From Nodularia sphaerocarpa UHCC 0038 (lineage in GTDB: Bacteria > Cyanobacteriota > Cyanobacteriia > Cyanobacteriales > Nostocaceae), in assembly GCF_022376295.1 (NCBI RefSeq), contig NZ_CP060140.1, positions 810,356-874,355 of the forward strand: a stretch of DNA of 64,000 nucleotides. Direction: 5' to 3'. The notes beneath the pieces were generated by a model that searched no databases, was not told where the DNA came from, and saw only the letters and a program-made list of their open reading frames with translations. This document shows, piece after piece, positions 1 to 8,383 of this stretch. The position numbers were made by a program, and so were the translations under genes. Within the stretch, counting starts at the first letter, position 1. The number at the start of each line of letters is the position of its first letter.

Positions 1-66
1 CAAACTATCGGTTTTGATGGTAAGTTTGTCGAACCCAAGCAAGTAGGACTTCCACCAATTTTGTAA
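1..66 (+). CDS. C-terminal end of a gene truncated by the window edge
   Basis: An open frame of 21 codons runs from the first base to a TAA at 64-66, ending in ...VGLPPIL. It is followed by a 95-base gap and then the DndB-like gene on the same strand. The context suggests it could be another component of the phosphorothioation locus such as dndC, but the tail is too short to recognise and I do not assign a function. Confidence 0.4.
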   Translation, partial: QTIGFDGKFVEPKQVGLPPIL

Positions 67-161
67 TTTACACAGTTTACTAGGCTGTTTTATGTGGTTA
101 TTACGGGGTTTTCAGTATAATAAAATTATATAGCGTAATCTACCACTCTACAGGTATTAGT

Positions 162-1367
162 ATGACTGAAACAAGCCAGGATAGTAACAATCATGTTTCC
201 CCAGAAGTTCAAGCTCAATTTAGGAGTTTTATTGAGCCATTCTTTTCACAATATCACCGTGATCGGTGCTATCTTGGGCTGATTTTTAAACAGGGGAAGC
301 GGGATATGTTGCAAATCAATGTCCCTGCGAGTGATTTTTCAGGCCTTCTCCAAGCTAAACCGTCTACTGGTAATGACCCTGACTCTGGAAAAAACCGCCC
401 AGAAGTAAAAGGTCACGCTGATGAAATTAAAAAATATATTGTTGAGCGTTCTCGAAAAGAAAAAAAATGGATTGTCGGAACGCTGACTGCTAATGTCAAC
501 CCAGAAGACATAACAATTATTGAATTAAGTAGGGGAATGTGTGTGGTTGTCATTCCTCGTAAAGTCAAGTTAGACATAACTGATGGACAACATCGTAAAC
601 GTGCAATTCACGAATTGATAGAAAGTCCTGATAGCGACTTAATCAGTGATGATGATTTTGCAATTACTTTGGTTTTAGAAGGTGACTTTCAGCAATGTCA
701 GGCTGATTTCCGCGATATGGCTCAAACAAGACAACTAGATAAATCATTGTTATTATCATTTGGTGAATTCTCTGGTCGAGTGGGAATTACTAAAGAATTA
801 ATCAAAAGAGTACCAATGTTTCAGGGGAAAACAGAGAAAATTAAATCAAGTCCTGCAACTAAACAGAGGCTGATTTATACAACTAATTTTATCGCTAGGT
901 TTGTAAGTTGTGTTTTTACTAATGACCCCAGTAATCAGCTTAGAGATTTTGATGTTTATGAAGCATCAGATGCTTTGGTTATTTGTCTAAATCAATTTTT
1001 CTCGGAATGCAGTAATACTGAATATATTTCTGATACAAGTGTTGAAGAACTAACAGAAGATGAAGTAGCTGCATTTAAAGAAGACTGTATTTTAGGTGTA
1101 AGTATTGGAGTAGAAATTTTAGGGCGTTTACTATACTGTACATACGCTCCAGAAAGCCATTATTTTAATGAAGAGAAAATATCACAGCTAGCAGAGATAG
1201 ATTGGTCAAGAGAAAACCCACTTTGGCAGGATAATGTAGTTAGAATAGATCCTAACCCTAAAAATCCAGATAAGCCTTATAAACTATCTACGACTGCAAC
1301 TGCTGTAACGGATGCAGTCAAAAAGGTAAAAATCGAATTGGGATGGATATTGATTAATTCTATTTGA
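162..1367 (+). CDS. dndB: DndB-like DGQHR-domain protein of a DNA phosphorothioation locus
   Basis: A 401-residue protein carrying the defining DGQHR motif at residues 141-145 inside the stretch LDITDGQHRKRAIHEL. DGQHR proteins of this length are typically DndB, the regulatory member of DNA phosphorothioation (dnd) systems, which replace a non-bridging phosphate oxygen with sulfur. Genes converging from the other strand (dnd-associated protein 4, DndD and a dnd restriction helicase) support that reading over other DGQHR families. No membrane segment or signal peptide is seen. It stands alone on the + strand here, so it may be transcribed with the gene whose end is at 1-66. The ATG at 162 is the first in the frame. 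The dndB symbol rests on the motif plus context. Confidence 0.75.
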   Translation: MTETSQDSNNHVSPEVQAQFRSFIEPFFSQYHRDRCYLGLIFKQGKRDMLQINVPASDFSGLLQAKPSTGNDPDSGKNRPEVKGHADEIKKYIVERSRKEKKWIVGTLTANVNPEDITIIELSRGMCVVVIPRKVKLDITDGQHRKRAIHELIESPDSDLISDDDFAITLVLEGDFQQCQADFRDMAQTRQLDKSLLLSFGEFSGRVGITKELIKRVPMFQGKTEKIKSSPATKQRLIYTTNFIARFVSCVFTNDPSNQLRDFDVYEASDALVICLNQFFSECSNTEYISDTSVEELTEDEVAAFKEDCILGVSIGVEILGRLLYCTYAPESHYFNEEKISQLAEIDWSRENPLWQDNVVRIDPNPKNPDKPYKLSTTATAVTDAVKKVKIELGWILINSI

Positions 1368-1380
1368 GGATCATCTACAA

Positions 1381-1854
1381 TCAAGAAAGGAATTTTGTTA
1401 AATCAAATTCCTCTTCTTGTTCTTCATGGCTGGTTCTTTCATAACTTAAAAATAATAAAATTCGCTCTGAATAATCGACCGCTCCATGTAACTCCTTTTG
1501 TAAAATTTCCAGTCCGCCATTAGCATATTCTTCAAAGGTCTGATTACGTTCTCTTTCATATTCTTCTTCATGGGGAGATAAGATTTTAATATCTTGAGTT
1601 TCAACAACTCCCAATAATTTAATTACTACGTCATTTCCCACAGACGCGAAATATTCTAACCTGATAGGCGAAGGTTCTCGTTTAGAAATTTCCCCTAAAG
1701 TGACTCGCTTTTTATGCTTTGCACCCAACGCCGCAGCAAAAACAATTACATCAGCAAAAGTTTGGAAAGGTCCCGTTCCCCCATCTGAAGATGTTAAATC
1801 TTTAACTAATTGAGCTTTATCTTTAGCAACCCTGATTCTACCAGTTTCCGCCAT
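1381..1854 (-). CDS. Dnd system-associated protein 4-like
   Basis: A 157-residue soluble protein. The N-terminal half (RIRVAKDKAQLVKDLTSS, then a segment on an 'FADVIVFAAALGAKHKKR' theme) and the acidic C-terminus resemble the family annotated as DNA phosphorothioation-associated protein 4, which occurs only beside dnd genes. Its biochemical role is not established. It ends 13 bases from the end of the DndB-like gene (convergent) and lies downstream of dndD on the same strand, separated by 245 bases. The ATG at 1854 is the only reasonable start. The assignment relies on recollection of the family and on the neighbours. Confidence 0.65.
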   Translation of the reverse strand: MAETGRIRVAKDKAQLVKDLTSSDGGTGPFQTFADVIVFAAALGAKHKKRVTLGEISKREPSPIRLEYFASVGNDVVIKLLGVVETQDIKILSPHEEEYERERNQTFEEYANGGLEILQKELHGAVDYSERILLFLSYERTSHEEQEEEFDLTKFLS

Positions 1855-1956
1855 AATAATGATATCTACATCGTTACTATTTTAACCGAATATTAGAAGC
1901 GATCGCCTATTCCCCTTTCCTCCCATCTCAACTCTACCTCTTCCCTCCGCGCCTGG

Positions 1957-2073
1957 TGCGCCTCTGCGTGAGAAATTCACCCCTGTGTCCTCACAGTCAA
2001 AACCTGCGGGTGTGGGATAAGGTGAGTGTTATTAGGGTATATCGGTTCATGATTGTTTCACGCAGAGGCGCAG
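1957..2073. repeat. Inverted 14-bp arms between dnd genes
   Basis: TGCGCCTCTGCGTG at 1957-1970 is the exact reverse complement of CACGCAGAGGCGCA at 2060-2073, separated by 89 bases. Purine/pyrimidine-rich GCAGAGGCGCAGAGG sequence follows the right arm. This type of dispersed repeat is common between genes in Nostocales. It fills most of the 245-base gap between dndD and dnd-associated protein 4. No coding function is likely. Confidence 0.6.
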
Positions 2074-2099
2074 AGGCGCAGAGAGGAGAGGAAGGAGAA

Positions 2100-4169
2100 T
2101 TAATTACGAATTATTTCTATGATTTCGGTATATTCAAATTCGTTGGGACTTTGCCTAACTAAAGGATATCTTTCTCCTCCTAACTCAATATAATTTTGTT
2201 CACAATCTGGTTTAGAAGAATAATAGGTAAGTACATATTCTCTACCAATTCTTTCTGCCATTTCTGCTTCAACTTCACCCCGCCATTGAGTCTTACTTGC
2301 TAATACAATTAACTGATTAGCTAATTTGGGAATTGTCCCCGCTATATGTCGCCGTGACATTTCATCTAAACTGCCAAAGGGGGAATCCATAACAATAGGA
2401 AAAGTGCTACTATCAGGAAGCATCATCATTTTGCGCTTTTGACTCCACTCCCGCACTTTATCTATGATGCTAGCAATAAAGGATAAACTGAGAATTTGAT
2501 TTTCCCCGGTGGAAGCTGCAACTGGTGCTTCTATTCCCGCCGTATGTTCGACTAAAGTTAATTCATATTTTTCACTAATTTTGGGAATATATGGTTTGAC
2601 TGAAAGCTGATTAAATATCTCTTGGACTCGTTTTTCTAGTTGCAGACGAAATTGTTTTTCTTGCCGATTTTTCACTTGTGTTAAGCGTTCAATAGCATCT
2701 TGAGTAGCATTAATGCGTCGTTGCGCTAACATTTGCCTTTCTTCATTCATTTTATGCTTGGATATTTGTTTACCCAAAGCATCAATTTCTGTTTGTAATT
2801 GGATAATTTTCTGCTGATTTGCACCTTGTTCTCTATTTAATTCATCAATTTTACTGGAAATCTCATCTAAGCGTTTTTGTAAACTGCTAATTTCTTCATT
2901 CGCATCTTTTCGCAGTTTGTCTTGAAGGTTATCTAATTCACCCTCTACTTGGGATATGGTTTCTTTTAACTGTTTAATTCTGGCTTGTTCTCTGTCAACT
3001 TCTTGCCAAAAATCCGCAGCTTGTTTATCAATTTCATCTACTTGAACACCCATGCGAATAGCCGTTTCTTCCACTGCGGAAGAACCAGCTTTATCTAGCA
3101 AAGTTTTCACATTTTCATGATTATCAGTACCTGCGCTTAAGTCTGCACCACAAATACAGCGCTGGGATTTCAGTAATTCATTGACAAATTCTCGCGAAAT
3201 TCCAGAGGTTAACTCACCGCGCTGCTTTAAATCATCAATAATTTCCCGAAATTGCGATGTAGTCGCGGAAAGTAACACGGTGTAACCCCGTGAGGAAATA
3301 ATTTTTTTCAGTGTTTCTTTATTTTTCTTAAATGCTTCCTGGTTTTGGACTTTCTGCAATTCTAATTTTTGCCATCTGTCTTGTAATTCTTTAGCCGCAA
3401 CCAGTTCTAACAAGCGGTTACTTGTCTCTTTTTTAAATGTTTGTTGATATTCTAACTCTTGTTTAATTTCTGTCTGTCGGTTGGTGAGGCGTTCGCTTTC
3501 TTGTTCTATCTGTTCTTGCTGTTTTAGCAGTTTCTTAGTTTCGGCATCACCAATAGATTTTAAGTCATTTTCTAAACTTTTTTTCGCTTCTCCTAAATGT
3601 CTGATTGAACGGTTAATCACTTCCACACCTAAGAAAATCTTAGTAGCTTCCGCAATTTCCGCTTTTTTGTCAGAACGCACGATTTCTTCTATGCGTTCAC
3701 CGTCAAAGAAAAAATATTGATGTAAACTTGCAGGCAAAATCTGATTAATGATATCGTCTGGTTGTTGTGGTGGTAAATACCATTTCCCATCTTCTTCACC
3801 TACCCACATCCGTAACTCAGTTTTACCAGCTTCAAAGTCACTTTCATTTTTATAAACCCGACAGGAACGTTTAACTTTGTAGCGTTTACCTTCGTGTTCC
3901 CAGCCTATTTCTACCCAACATTCCACAGGTTGACTTTTTTGGGCTTCAGCAATTGAACGTTTATTAACTAACTGTTCTGTGGAGGCGAAAGCTGCACTAA
4001 ATTTTTCATATAATACCCAAGTAAAGGCATTGAGTAAACTGGTTTTTCCAGAACCATTATTGCCATGAATAATTGTGGTGTTCAGGGTATCTCCCACGGC
4101 GAGGAGTATTTCTGGGGTTGTGCCATAAAAGGAGCGAAAGTTGCACAGCTTAATTGAAGTCAGCTTCAT
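2100..4169 (-). CDS. dndD: DndD, SMC/Rad50-like ATPase of DNA phosphorothioation
   Basis: A 689-residue SMC/Rad50-like ATPase. Walker A GNNGSGKTS is at about 36-44, a long coiled coil spans about 200-520 and is interrupted by a Rad50-hook-like CIC motif (about 338-340), the signature-like STGENQILSLSF is at about 553-564, and Walker B PIVMDSPFG plus the D-loop SLDE are at about 591-603. DndD is the ATPase of the DndCDE modification complex, thought to alter DNA structure or supply energy during sulfur insertion. The length fits the family (about 650-700). The start ATG at 4169 overlaps the stop of the upstream 62-codon ORF by four bases (ATGA), indicating translational coupling. A generic DNA-repair SMC is the alternative; the dnd neighbours argue against it. 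Confidence 0.8.
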   Translation of the reverse strand: MKLTSIKLCNFRSFYGTTPEILLAVGDTLNTTIIHGNNGSGKTSLLNAFTWVLYEKFSAAFASTEQLVNKRSIAEAQKSQPVECWVEIGWEHEGKRYKVKRSCRVYKNESDFEAGKTELRMWVGEEDGKWYLPPQQPDDIINQILPASLHQYFFFDGERIEEIVRSDKKAEIAEATKIFLGVEVINRSIRHLGEAKKSLENDLKSIGDAETKKLLKQQEQIEQESERLTNRQTEIKQELEYQQTFKKETSNRLLELVAAKELQDRWQKLELQKVQNQEAFKKNKETLKKIISSRGYTVLLSATTSQFREIIDDLKQRGELTSGISREFVNELLKSQRCICGADLSAGTDNHENVKTLLDKAGSSAVEETAIRMGVQVDEIDKQAADFWQEVDREQARIKQLKETISQVEGELDNLQDKLRKDANEEISSLQKRLDEISSKIDELNREQGANQQKIIQLQTEIDALGKQISKHKMNEERQMLAQRRINATQDAIERLTQVKNRQEKQFRLQLEKRVQEIFNQLSVKPYIPKISEKYELTLVEHTAGIEAPVAASTGENQILSLSFIASIIDKVREWSQKRKMMMLPDSSTFPIVMDSPFGSLDEMSRRHIAGTIPKLANQLIVLASKTQWRGEVEAEMAERIGREYVLTYYSSKPDCEQNYIELGGERYPLVRQSPNEFEYTEIIEIIRN

Positions 4170-4354
4170 CGCACTTCTTCCTTGACAATATCTAATATCT
4201 CTTCGTTAATATGGCTATTAATTTTTTTATCTAGTCTGCCTTTTTCCAACTTCCAGACTCTCTCAATAATCTGCCGCACTTCTGGCGGTGCGCTGGTAAT
4301 TGGTTCCTGCACATCCTCGATATTTGTCTCTGGGGGCATTTGCTGGCTTTTCAA
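4166..4354 (-). CDS. Small uncharacterised protein coupled to dndD
   Basis: A 62-residue hydrophilic, probably helical protein (begins MKSQQMPPETNIEDVQEP, ends IVKEEVR) with no signal peptide, membrane segment or cysteines. Its stop overlaps the dndD start in an ATGA arrangement, so it is very likely translated and coupled to dndD. It does not resemble DndE, which is nearly twice as long. I do not recognise a family. It could be a small accessory subunit of the modification complex, or a remnant kept for coupling. Confidence 0.6.
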   Translation of the reverse strand: MKSQQMPPETNIEDVQEPITSAPPEVRQIIERVWKLEKGRLDKKINSHINEEILDIVKEEVR

Positions 4355-4470
4355 GAGGTTTTCTTTATATTTTAGCTGCTACAATTACTGCTTTGACTCT
4401 TCTGTTTATCTTTGGCTCAGGTATTGCCAGAATTTTTGGAATTTATTGGGCAAAAAAAAAGAAAGCTTGA
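4324..4470 (+). other. Possible small hydrophobic ORF without ATG
   Basis: An open frame of 48 codons can be read from TTG at 4324 to TGA at 4468-4470. It would encode one strongly hydrophobic helix (ATITALTLLFIFGSGIA) followed by IYWAKKKKA, the look of a small membrane protein. There is no ATG and no clear ribosome binding site, and its first 31 bases are antisense to the 62-codon gene. A run of nine A residues lies just before the stop. It may be a gene fragment or chance. Confidence 0.2.
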
Positions 4471-4765
4471 TTTTGAGACTTGGTTGTGGTAACTTAAGGA
4501 TAGATTTACATTATAATCGGATATAAACTAAATTTTTTCAGCAAGTTACACCCAATTATAATAACGTTAATATTATTCTCTCACACTATTTGCCATTTAT
4601 TACAAATTTAAAAAATTTTTTTCCAGATTCTTTTTTTTGTTTATCTGGGTTTGAAGAGGAACGAACCACGAAGTACACGAAGTACACGAAGTACACGAAG
4701 AAAAGAAAAGACAAGAAAAGACAAGAAAAGAGAAGAAGGAAGCGTTAAATTAGGTGTTGCTAGAA
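4355..4765. other. Intergenic region with short tandem repeats
   Basis: This gap should hold the promoter of the 62-codon gene/dndD unit on the - strand and the 3' end of the restriction helicase gene. Apart from the doubtful hydrophobic ORF, it has an AT-rich stretch and, at about 4669-4738, three copies of a 9-base GAAGTACAC unit followed by A-rich AAAAGACAAG-type units. No terminator or RNA gene was recognised. Confidence 0.5.
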
Positions 4766-6235
4766 TCAAATATCTAATAACCCGTAACGCTTTTGTAAAT
4801 CTAGTAACTTCATTCTGGCTTCGCCGGCGTTATCGGCTAAGTCGGCAAATTCTACGAAGCGGCGTAGTTCTTTTTTTAATAGATTGCGTTCTATTTCTAT
4901 GGTTTCTCTATCTAAATCGGGTGGTAAAACTATCATATCAAATATGGTGGCGCGTTCTTTACCTATGTGAGGACGTAATACTCTCCCCCGGCGCTGAATG
5001 AATTGGCGCGGGTTTCCGGAACTTGATAAAATTACGGCTGTTTGAATGGCTGGTATATCAACTCCTTCGTCTAAGCAGCGAATTGCGACTAAACCCTGTA
5101 ATTCTCCACTCTCAAATTGACAGCGTAAGGTTTCCCGTTCTTTGAGGGAAGTCTGTGCTGTGTATGTGCTGACTCTATATCCTAAATCTACACCGAGAAT
5201 TTTGGCAACGGCTTTGAGTTGACGCAAGGATGAACGCTGTCCGGTTTCTGGGGAACCATCGCTACAATAAAACAGTGTGTGGGTACTTTCTCGCCGAGTC
5301 GTCATTAATTCTTGTAAAGCGGTTAATTTATTTTCAGCTGTGCCAATTAATCTGGCGCGTTGCATTAATAAGGGCTTTAAGTCTTCGTTGTCTTCAAGGT
5401 TTCCCTCTTGCCTATTTTCCCGTTCTCTATATAATAGCGATCGCCCGATCTTTTTTGTTAACTTTAAATAAGCTATACTTTCCGCCTCGGTCAGTTCTAC
5501 AAGTACGGGATAATACAAATAATGTACTAAAGCTCCTTGAGCGATCGCATCTCTCAAGGTAAACTCTGGTTGGAGAACTGAACCAAAATAATCAAATAAC
5601 GATTGAGTTCCATAGTCATCAAAATACCTTTCTGGTGTCGCCGATAAAGCCAGTCGCAACCCTACCCGACGGGGTAAACTTTCCTCTAACTTCGGTGCGC
5701 CTAAATTATGCGCCTCATCACCAATAATTAAACTTTTGGGGGGAAAATACTTAATTTCCGACTGAAATCCATCACTAATTAATGTGGAGTTGGTAGTAAT
5801 TACCGTGACAAAGTTTTGAGAACCGGAACGCAGATGATAAAGTTGCGTAGACAGTTGACTTTGCCAAGTGCGTAAATTCTCAAAAGCTAAGATGGGCTGT
5901 AAGTTGAATTTTTGACATTCTCGCGCCCATTGGGTGACAAGATGACGATAAGGACACACCACTAATAACACTTGTAAGTTAATCTGCTGGTATAATTCAC
6001 AAGCGATCGCTAAGGCTGTAATAGTTTTACCACTACCAGTAGCCATTTTCAGAGTTCCTCTGCCATTGTTAGCAAACCAGCTAGTAATAGCCTGTTGCTG
6101 ATATTGCCGTAATTGCAGAGATACAGGCAAAATTGGGCATCCTGGTAATGGTTGACGAGTTTGATAACTCCCCTGACGTTCCCGAACAAATGGAAATTTC
6201 AGCTTAAAAGTAGGTAGATGCTGATAATTAGTCAT
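4766..6235 (-). CDS. Phosphorothioation-linked restriction helicase (DEAH, superfamily 2)
   Basis: A 489-residue SF2 helicase: Walker A MATGSGKT at about 64-71, DEAH at about 173-176 (IGDEAHNLG), motif III SATPERY at about 198-204, and motif VI QRRGRVLR at about 414-421. Size, motif spacing and position beside DndD and dnd-associated protein 4 match the family described as 'DNA phosphorothioation system restriction enzyme', thought to act against unmodified DNA. No separate nuclease domain is obvious to me. It is on the same strand as dndD but 411 bases upstream of the 62-codon gene, so it may have its own transcript. A generic type III/XPB-like helicase is the alternative. Confidence 0.7.
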   Translation of the reverse strand: MTNYQHLPTFKLKFPFVRERQGSYQTRQPLPGCPILPVSLQLRQYQQQAITSWFANNGRGTLKMATGSGKTITALAIACELYQQINLQVLLVVCPYRHLVTQWARECQKFNLQPILAFENLRTWQSQLSTQLYHLRSGSQNFVTVITTNSTLISDGFQSEIKYFPPKSLIIGDEAHNLGAPKLEESLPRRVGLRLALSATPERYFDDYGTQSLFDYFGSVLQPEFTLRDAIAQGALVHYLYYPVLVELTEAESIAYLKLTKKIGRSLLYRERENRQEGNLEDNEDLKPLLMQRARLIGTAENKLTALQELMTTRRESTHTLFYCSDGSPETGQRSSLRQLKAVAKILGVDLGYRVSTYTAQTSLKERETLRCQFESGELQGLVAIRCLDEGVDIPAIQTAVILSSSGNPRQFIQRRGRVLRPHIGKERATIFDMIVLPPDLDRETIEIERNLLKKELRRFVEFADLADNAGEARMKLLDLQKRYGLLDI

Positions 6236-6246
6236 TAGTCAATCAA

Positions 6247-6288
6247 TTTTAGATTTTAGATTTTAGATTTTAGATTTTAGATTTTGGA
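6247..6288. repeat. Heptanucleotide tandem repeat (TTTTAGA)6
   Basis: Six consecutive 7-base units, five TTTTAGA and one TTTTGGA. The same class on the opposite strand (AAAATCT)5 is at 41033-41067. Such short tandemly repeated repetitive sequences are typical of heterocystous cyanobacteria. It lies in the 141-base gap between the restriction helicase gene and lexA, followed by a GCTGCG/TACGCTTCGC repeat. Confidence 0.85.
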
Positions 6289-6376
6289 TTAGACTGCAAT
6301 CTAAAATACTCGCTGCGCTGCGTACGCTTCGCTAACGCTTTCTCCAAAATCCAAAATTCTTTACGGACCACCCCAT

Positions 6377-6979
6377 TTAATAACCGCGCCAAACTCCAAC
6401 CAGAGAACCCTGGACTTGCACTTGCGTAGCGAGGACCTCAATGGGTTTATACTTAGGATTGGCAGGTTTGAGAGTCACGCGATCGCCTTGGCGATAAAAA
6501 CGTTTTAAAGTAGTACCGTATCCATCAACTCTAGCAGCGACGATGGTGCCATTTTTCAACTGGTCTGGTTCTAAGACTGGATGCAGAAATACCAAATCTC
6601 CATCGGCGATTAAATCTTCAATCATACTATCGCCAGTTACCCGTAAACCATAGCTTTGGGGAGGTAAGGAAATATTAGAAAAGTCTAAATGATCTATAGC
6701 ATCATTAAAAGGTTCAATTAAACCACCAGCCGCAATAGTGCCTAAAATTGGGATCCCTTGCTTAACAGGATGCAAAATTTGAATTGTTCGCGCTTTACCT
6801 TCATTCCAATCTATATATCCTTTGGTGCGTAAATGCTCTAAACGACTTTGAATTGGTGCTGGTGATTTCAGCTTCATTGCTGCCATCATTTGCCGAATTG
6901 AAGGAGAATATTGGTGAATTTTGATATATTCTACCAACCAATTGTATAATTCTTGTTGAGCTTCTGTGAGACGTTCCAT
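6377..6979 (-). CDS. lexA: LexA repressor (S24 peptidase type)
   Basis: A 200-residue protein from the ATG at 6979 (MERLTEAQ...), the start used by cyanobacterial LexA; an in-frame extension to 7003 adds eight residues and is not favoured. Residues 1-65 form the winged helix DNA-binding domain (SPSIRQMM, SPAPIQSRL). The C-terminal part is the autoprotease: cleavage site Ala84-Gly85 in TIAAGGL, catalytic Ser118 in TGDSM and Lys159 in TTLKRF are all present. This contrasts with the Synechocystis homologue, in which key residues are replaced. A LexA box lies 31 bases upstream of the ATG, so autoregulation is likely. argF follows a divergence in function, not an operon: it lies upstream on the same strand with a terminator between. 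Confidence 0.95.
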   Translation of the reverse strand: MERLTEAQQELYNWLVEYIKIHQYSPSIRQMMAAMKLKSPAPIQSRLEHLRTKGYIDWNEGKARTIQILHPVKQGIPILGTIAAGGLIEPFNDAIDHLDFSNISLPPQSYGLRVTGDSMIEDLIADGDLVFLHPVLEPDQLKNGTIVAARVDGYGTTLKRFYRQGDRVTLKPANPKYKPIEVLATQVQVQGSLVGVWRGY

Positions 6980-7010
6980 AAATTTATCGCCAAGTAAATA
7001 CAAATGTCTT

Positions 7011-7026
7011 TAGAACATTAGTACTA
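7011..7026 (-). promoter_or_regulatory. LexA box upstream of lexA
   Basis: On the - strand these bases read TAGTACTAATGTTCTA, which fits the cyanobacterial LexA operator RGTACNNNDGTWCB known from Anabaena. Its position just upstream of lexA implies self-repression. No other copy was noticed in this window, though no exhaustive scan was possible. Confidence 0.85.
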
Positions 7027-7066
7027 CAAAAATTCCCAGATCACAAGATGAAAGTAAAAATATCAA

Positions 7067-7101
7067 AGGCAAAAGAAAGACAAATCTCTTTACTTTTGCC
7101 T
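7067..7101 (-). terminator. Probable terminator of argF
   Basis: An inverted repeat immediately after the argF stop codon: AGGCAAAAGAAAGA at 7067-7080 pairs with the TCTTTACTTTTGCCT arm ending at 7101 with one mismatch. On the - strand it is followed by a T-rich tract. It would separate argF from lexA transcription. Confidence 0.6.
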
Positions 7102-7110
7102 GATAAATTT

Positions 7111-8031
7111 TTACTCTGCGCCTAAAATACTAGCAAGCAAAGCTTTTTGGGCGTGTAAACGATTTTCGGCTTGTTCCCAAACTCGCGACTGAGAACCTTC
7201 TAAAACTGCTTCGGTAATTTCTTCACCACGATGGGCTGGTAAGCAGTGTAAAACAATTGCCTCTGGGTCAGCAAGACTTAATAAATTTTCGGAAATTTGA
7301 TAAGGTTGGAAAATTGGCAAGCGATTATCAGCTTCGGTTTCTTGCCCCATACTTGCCCAAACATCAGTGTAAAGCACAGCAGAACCCTTGGCTGCTAATT
7401 CTGGTTCATGAGTCAGCATAACTTCAGTTTTATCACCTGCAATGGCTCGTGCTTGTTCGACAATGCCCATATCAGGTTCATATCCTGGAGGGGTGGCGAT
7501 TCTCACATTCATTCCTGCCAAAGCGCAACCCAGCATGAGAGAATTAGCGACATTATTGCCATCGCCGACGTAGGTCAAAGTTAACCCAGAGATATCACCG
7601 AAGCATTCTTGAATTGTCAATAAATCAGCTAATATCTGACAAGGATGTTCTGAATCGGTAAGGGCATTAATTACAGGAATCTTGGCGTAAGTCGCAAAAG
7701 TTGCCAAATCTTGCTGTGCAAAGGTGCGAATTGCCAAAACATCTAAATATCGATCCAATACCCTTGCGGTATCCTGCAAAGGTTCCCCACGACTAACTTG
7801 AGTGACGTTAGGGTTAAGATCAATTACCTGTCCACCCAATTGGTACATTGCGACTGTAAAACTGACTCGCGTGCGAGTTGAAGCTTTAGAGAACAACAAA
7901 CCTAATACCTTATTGCAATGCAACTTCAACTTTTGTGATTTGAGTTGGGTTGCAAGTTGCAGGAGTTCTTGAAGTTCTTGGGGACTGAAGTCCGCTAGGC
8001 TTAATAAATCTCGTCCTATCAACGCTACCAT
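7111..8031 (-). CDS. argF: Ornithine carbamoyltransferase
   Basis: Transfers the carbamoyl group of carbamoyl phosphate to ornithine to give citrulline (arginine synthesis, cytosol). From the ATG at 8031 the protein is 306 residues, the usual length; an in-frame start at 8088 would add 19 poorly conserved residues. The carbamoyl-phosphate motif STRTR is at 51-55, HPCQ at 129-132 and the ornithine-binding HCLP at 262-265, followed by AHRGEEIT. lexA lies downstream on the same strand, as in other Nostocales. With argB (33470) and speA (21042) it belongs to the arginine network represented in the window. Confidence 0.95.
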   Translation of the reverse strand: MVALIGRDLLSLADFSPQELQELLQLATQLKSQKLKLHCNKVLGLLFSKASTRTRVSFTVAMYQLGGQVIDLNPNVTQVSRGEPLQDTARVLDRYLDVLAIRTFAQQDLATFATYAKIPVINALTDSEHPCQILADLLTIQECFGDISGLTLTYVGDGNNVANSLMLGCALAGMNVRIATPPGYEPDMGIVEQARAIAGDKTEVMLTHEPELAAKGSAVLYTDVWASMGQETEADNRLPIFQPYQISENLLSLADPEAIVLHCLPAHRGEEITEAVLEGSQSRVWEQAENRLHAQKALLASILGAE

Positions 8032-8237
8032 GCTTCCGATTTGTAAAGAACAATCATCGATTTCTGTTCCTTGACCTAGCTGGGTCAAAAAAAGTACAGT
8101 TTTAAACCTGTATCATATATTTTGGCATCCAGCCCAGGATTTGAATTAGTTTTTGCTATGCATATTAAATTCACTAATTTTTTCGGGTGGATGGCGCTTG
8201 TGGCAATGATTCCAGCAGAATCAGTTTTTTTTTGCCC

Positions 8238-8267
8238 TTGACTATAGACAATTAAATTATCTATGCT
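8238..8267 (+). promoter_or_regulatory. Probable sigma-70-type promoter of tRNA-Thr
   Basis: TTGACT (8238-8243) and TATGCT (8262-8267) are separated by 18 bases and lie about 45 bases upstream of the tRNA 5' end. Both hexamers are close to consensus. The call is by inspection only. Confidence 0.5.
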
Positions 8268-8311
8268 AAAATAGGATGTCGGTTAGCGATTTGAAAGCAA
8301 TAACCGTGTTC

Positions 8312-8383
8312 GCCAGCATAGCACAGTGGTAGTGCATCCGACTTGTAATCGGAAGGTCGTCGGTTCAAATCCGACTGCTGGCT
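8312..8383 (+). tRNA. trnT: tRNA-Thr (anticodon UGU)
   Basis: A complete 72-base cloverleaf: acceptor arms GCCAGCA (8312-8318) and TGCTGGC (8376-8382), D arm with GCAC/GTGC, anticodon stem TCCGA/TCGGA around the loop CTTGTAA, giving anticodon TGT at 8344-8346, and a T arm with GTCGG-TTCAAAT-CCGAC. The discriminator is T at 8383 and no CCA is encoded. It reads ACA codons (and probably other ACN by wobble). Confidence 0.95.

Noticed and set aside
1956..2162. 68-codon open frame on + beyond dnd-associated protein 4
   Set aside because: Runs through the GCAGAGGCGCAGAGG repeat and into the antisense of dndD; no start signal.
4166..4354. dndE
   Set aside because: DndE is about 110-120 residues with a different sequence; this protein has 62 residues and only its location is similar.
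6247..6288. CRISPR-like array
   Set aside because: The 7-base units are directly adjacent without spacers; they are cyanobacterial heptamer repeats. No CRISPR array or cas gene was seen in the window.
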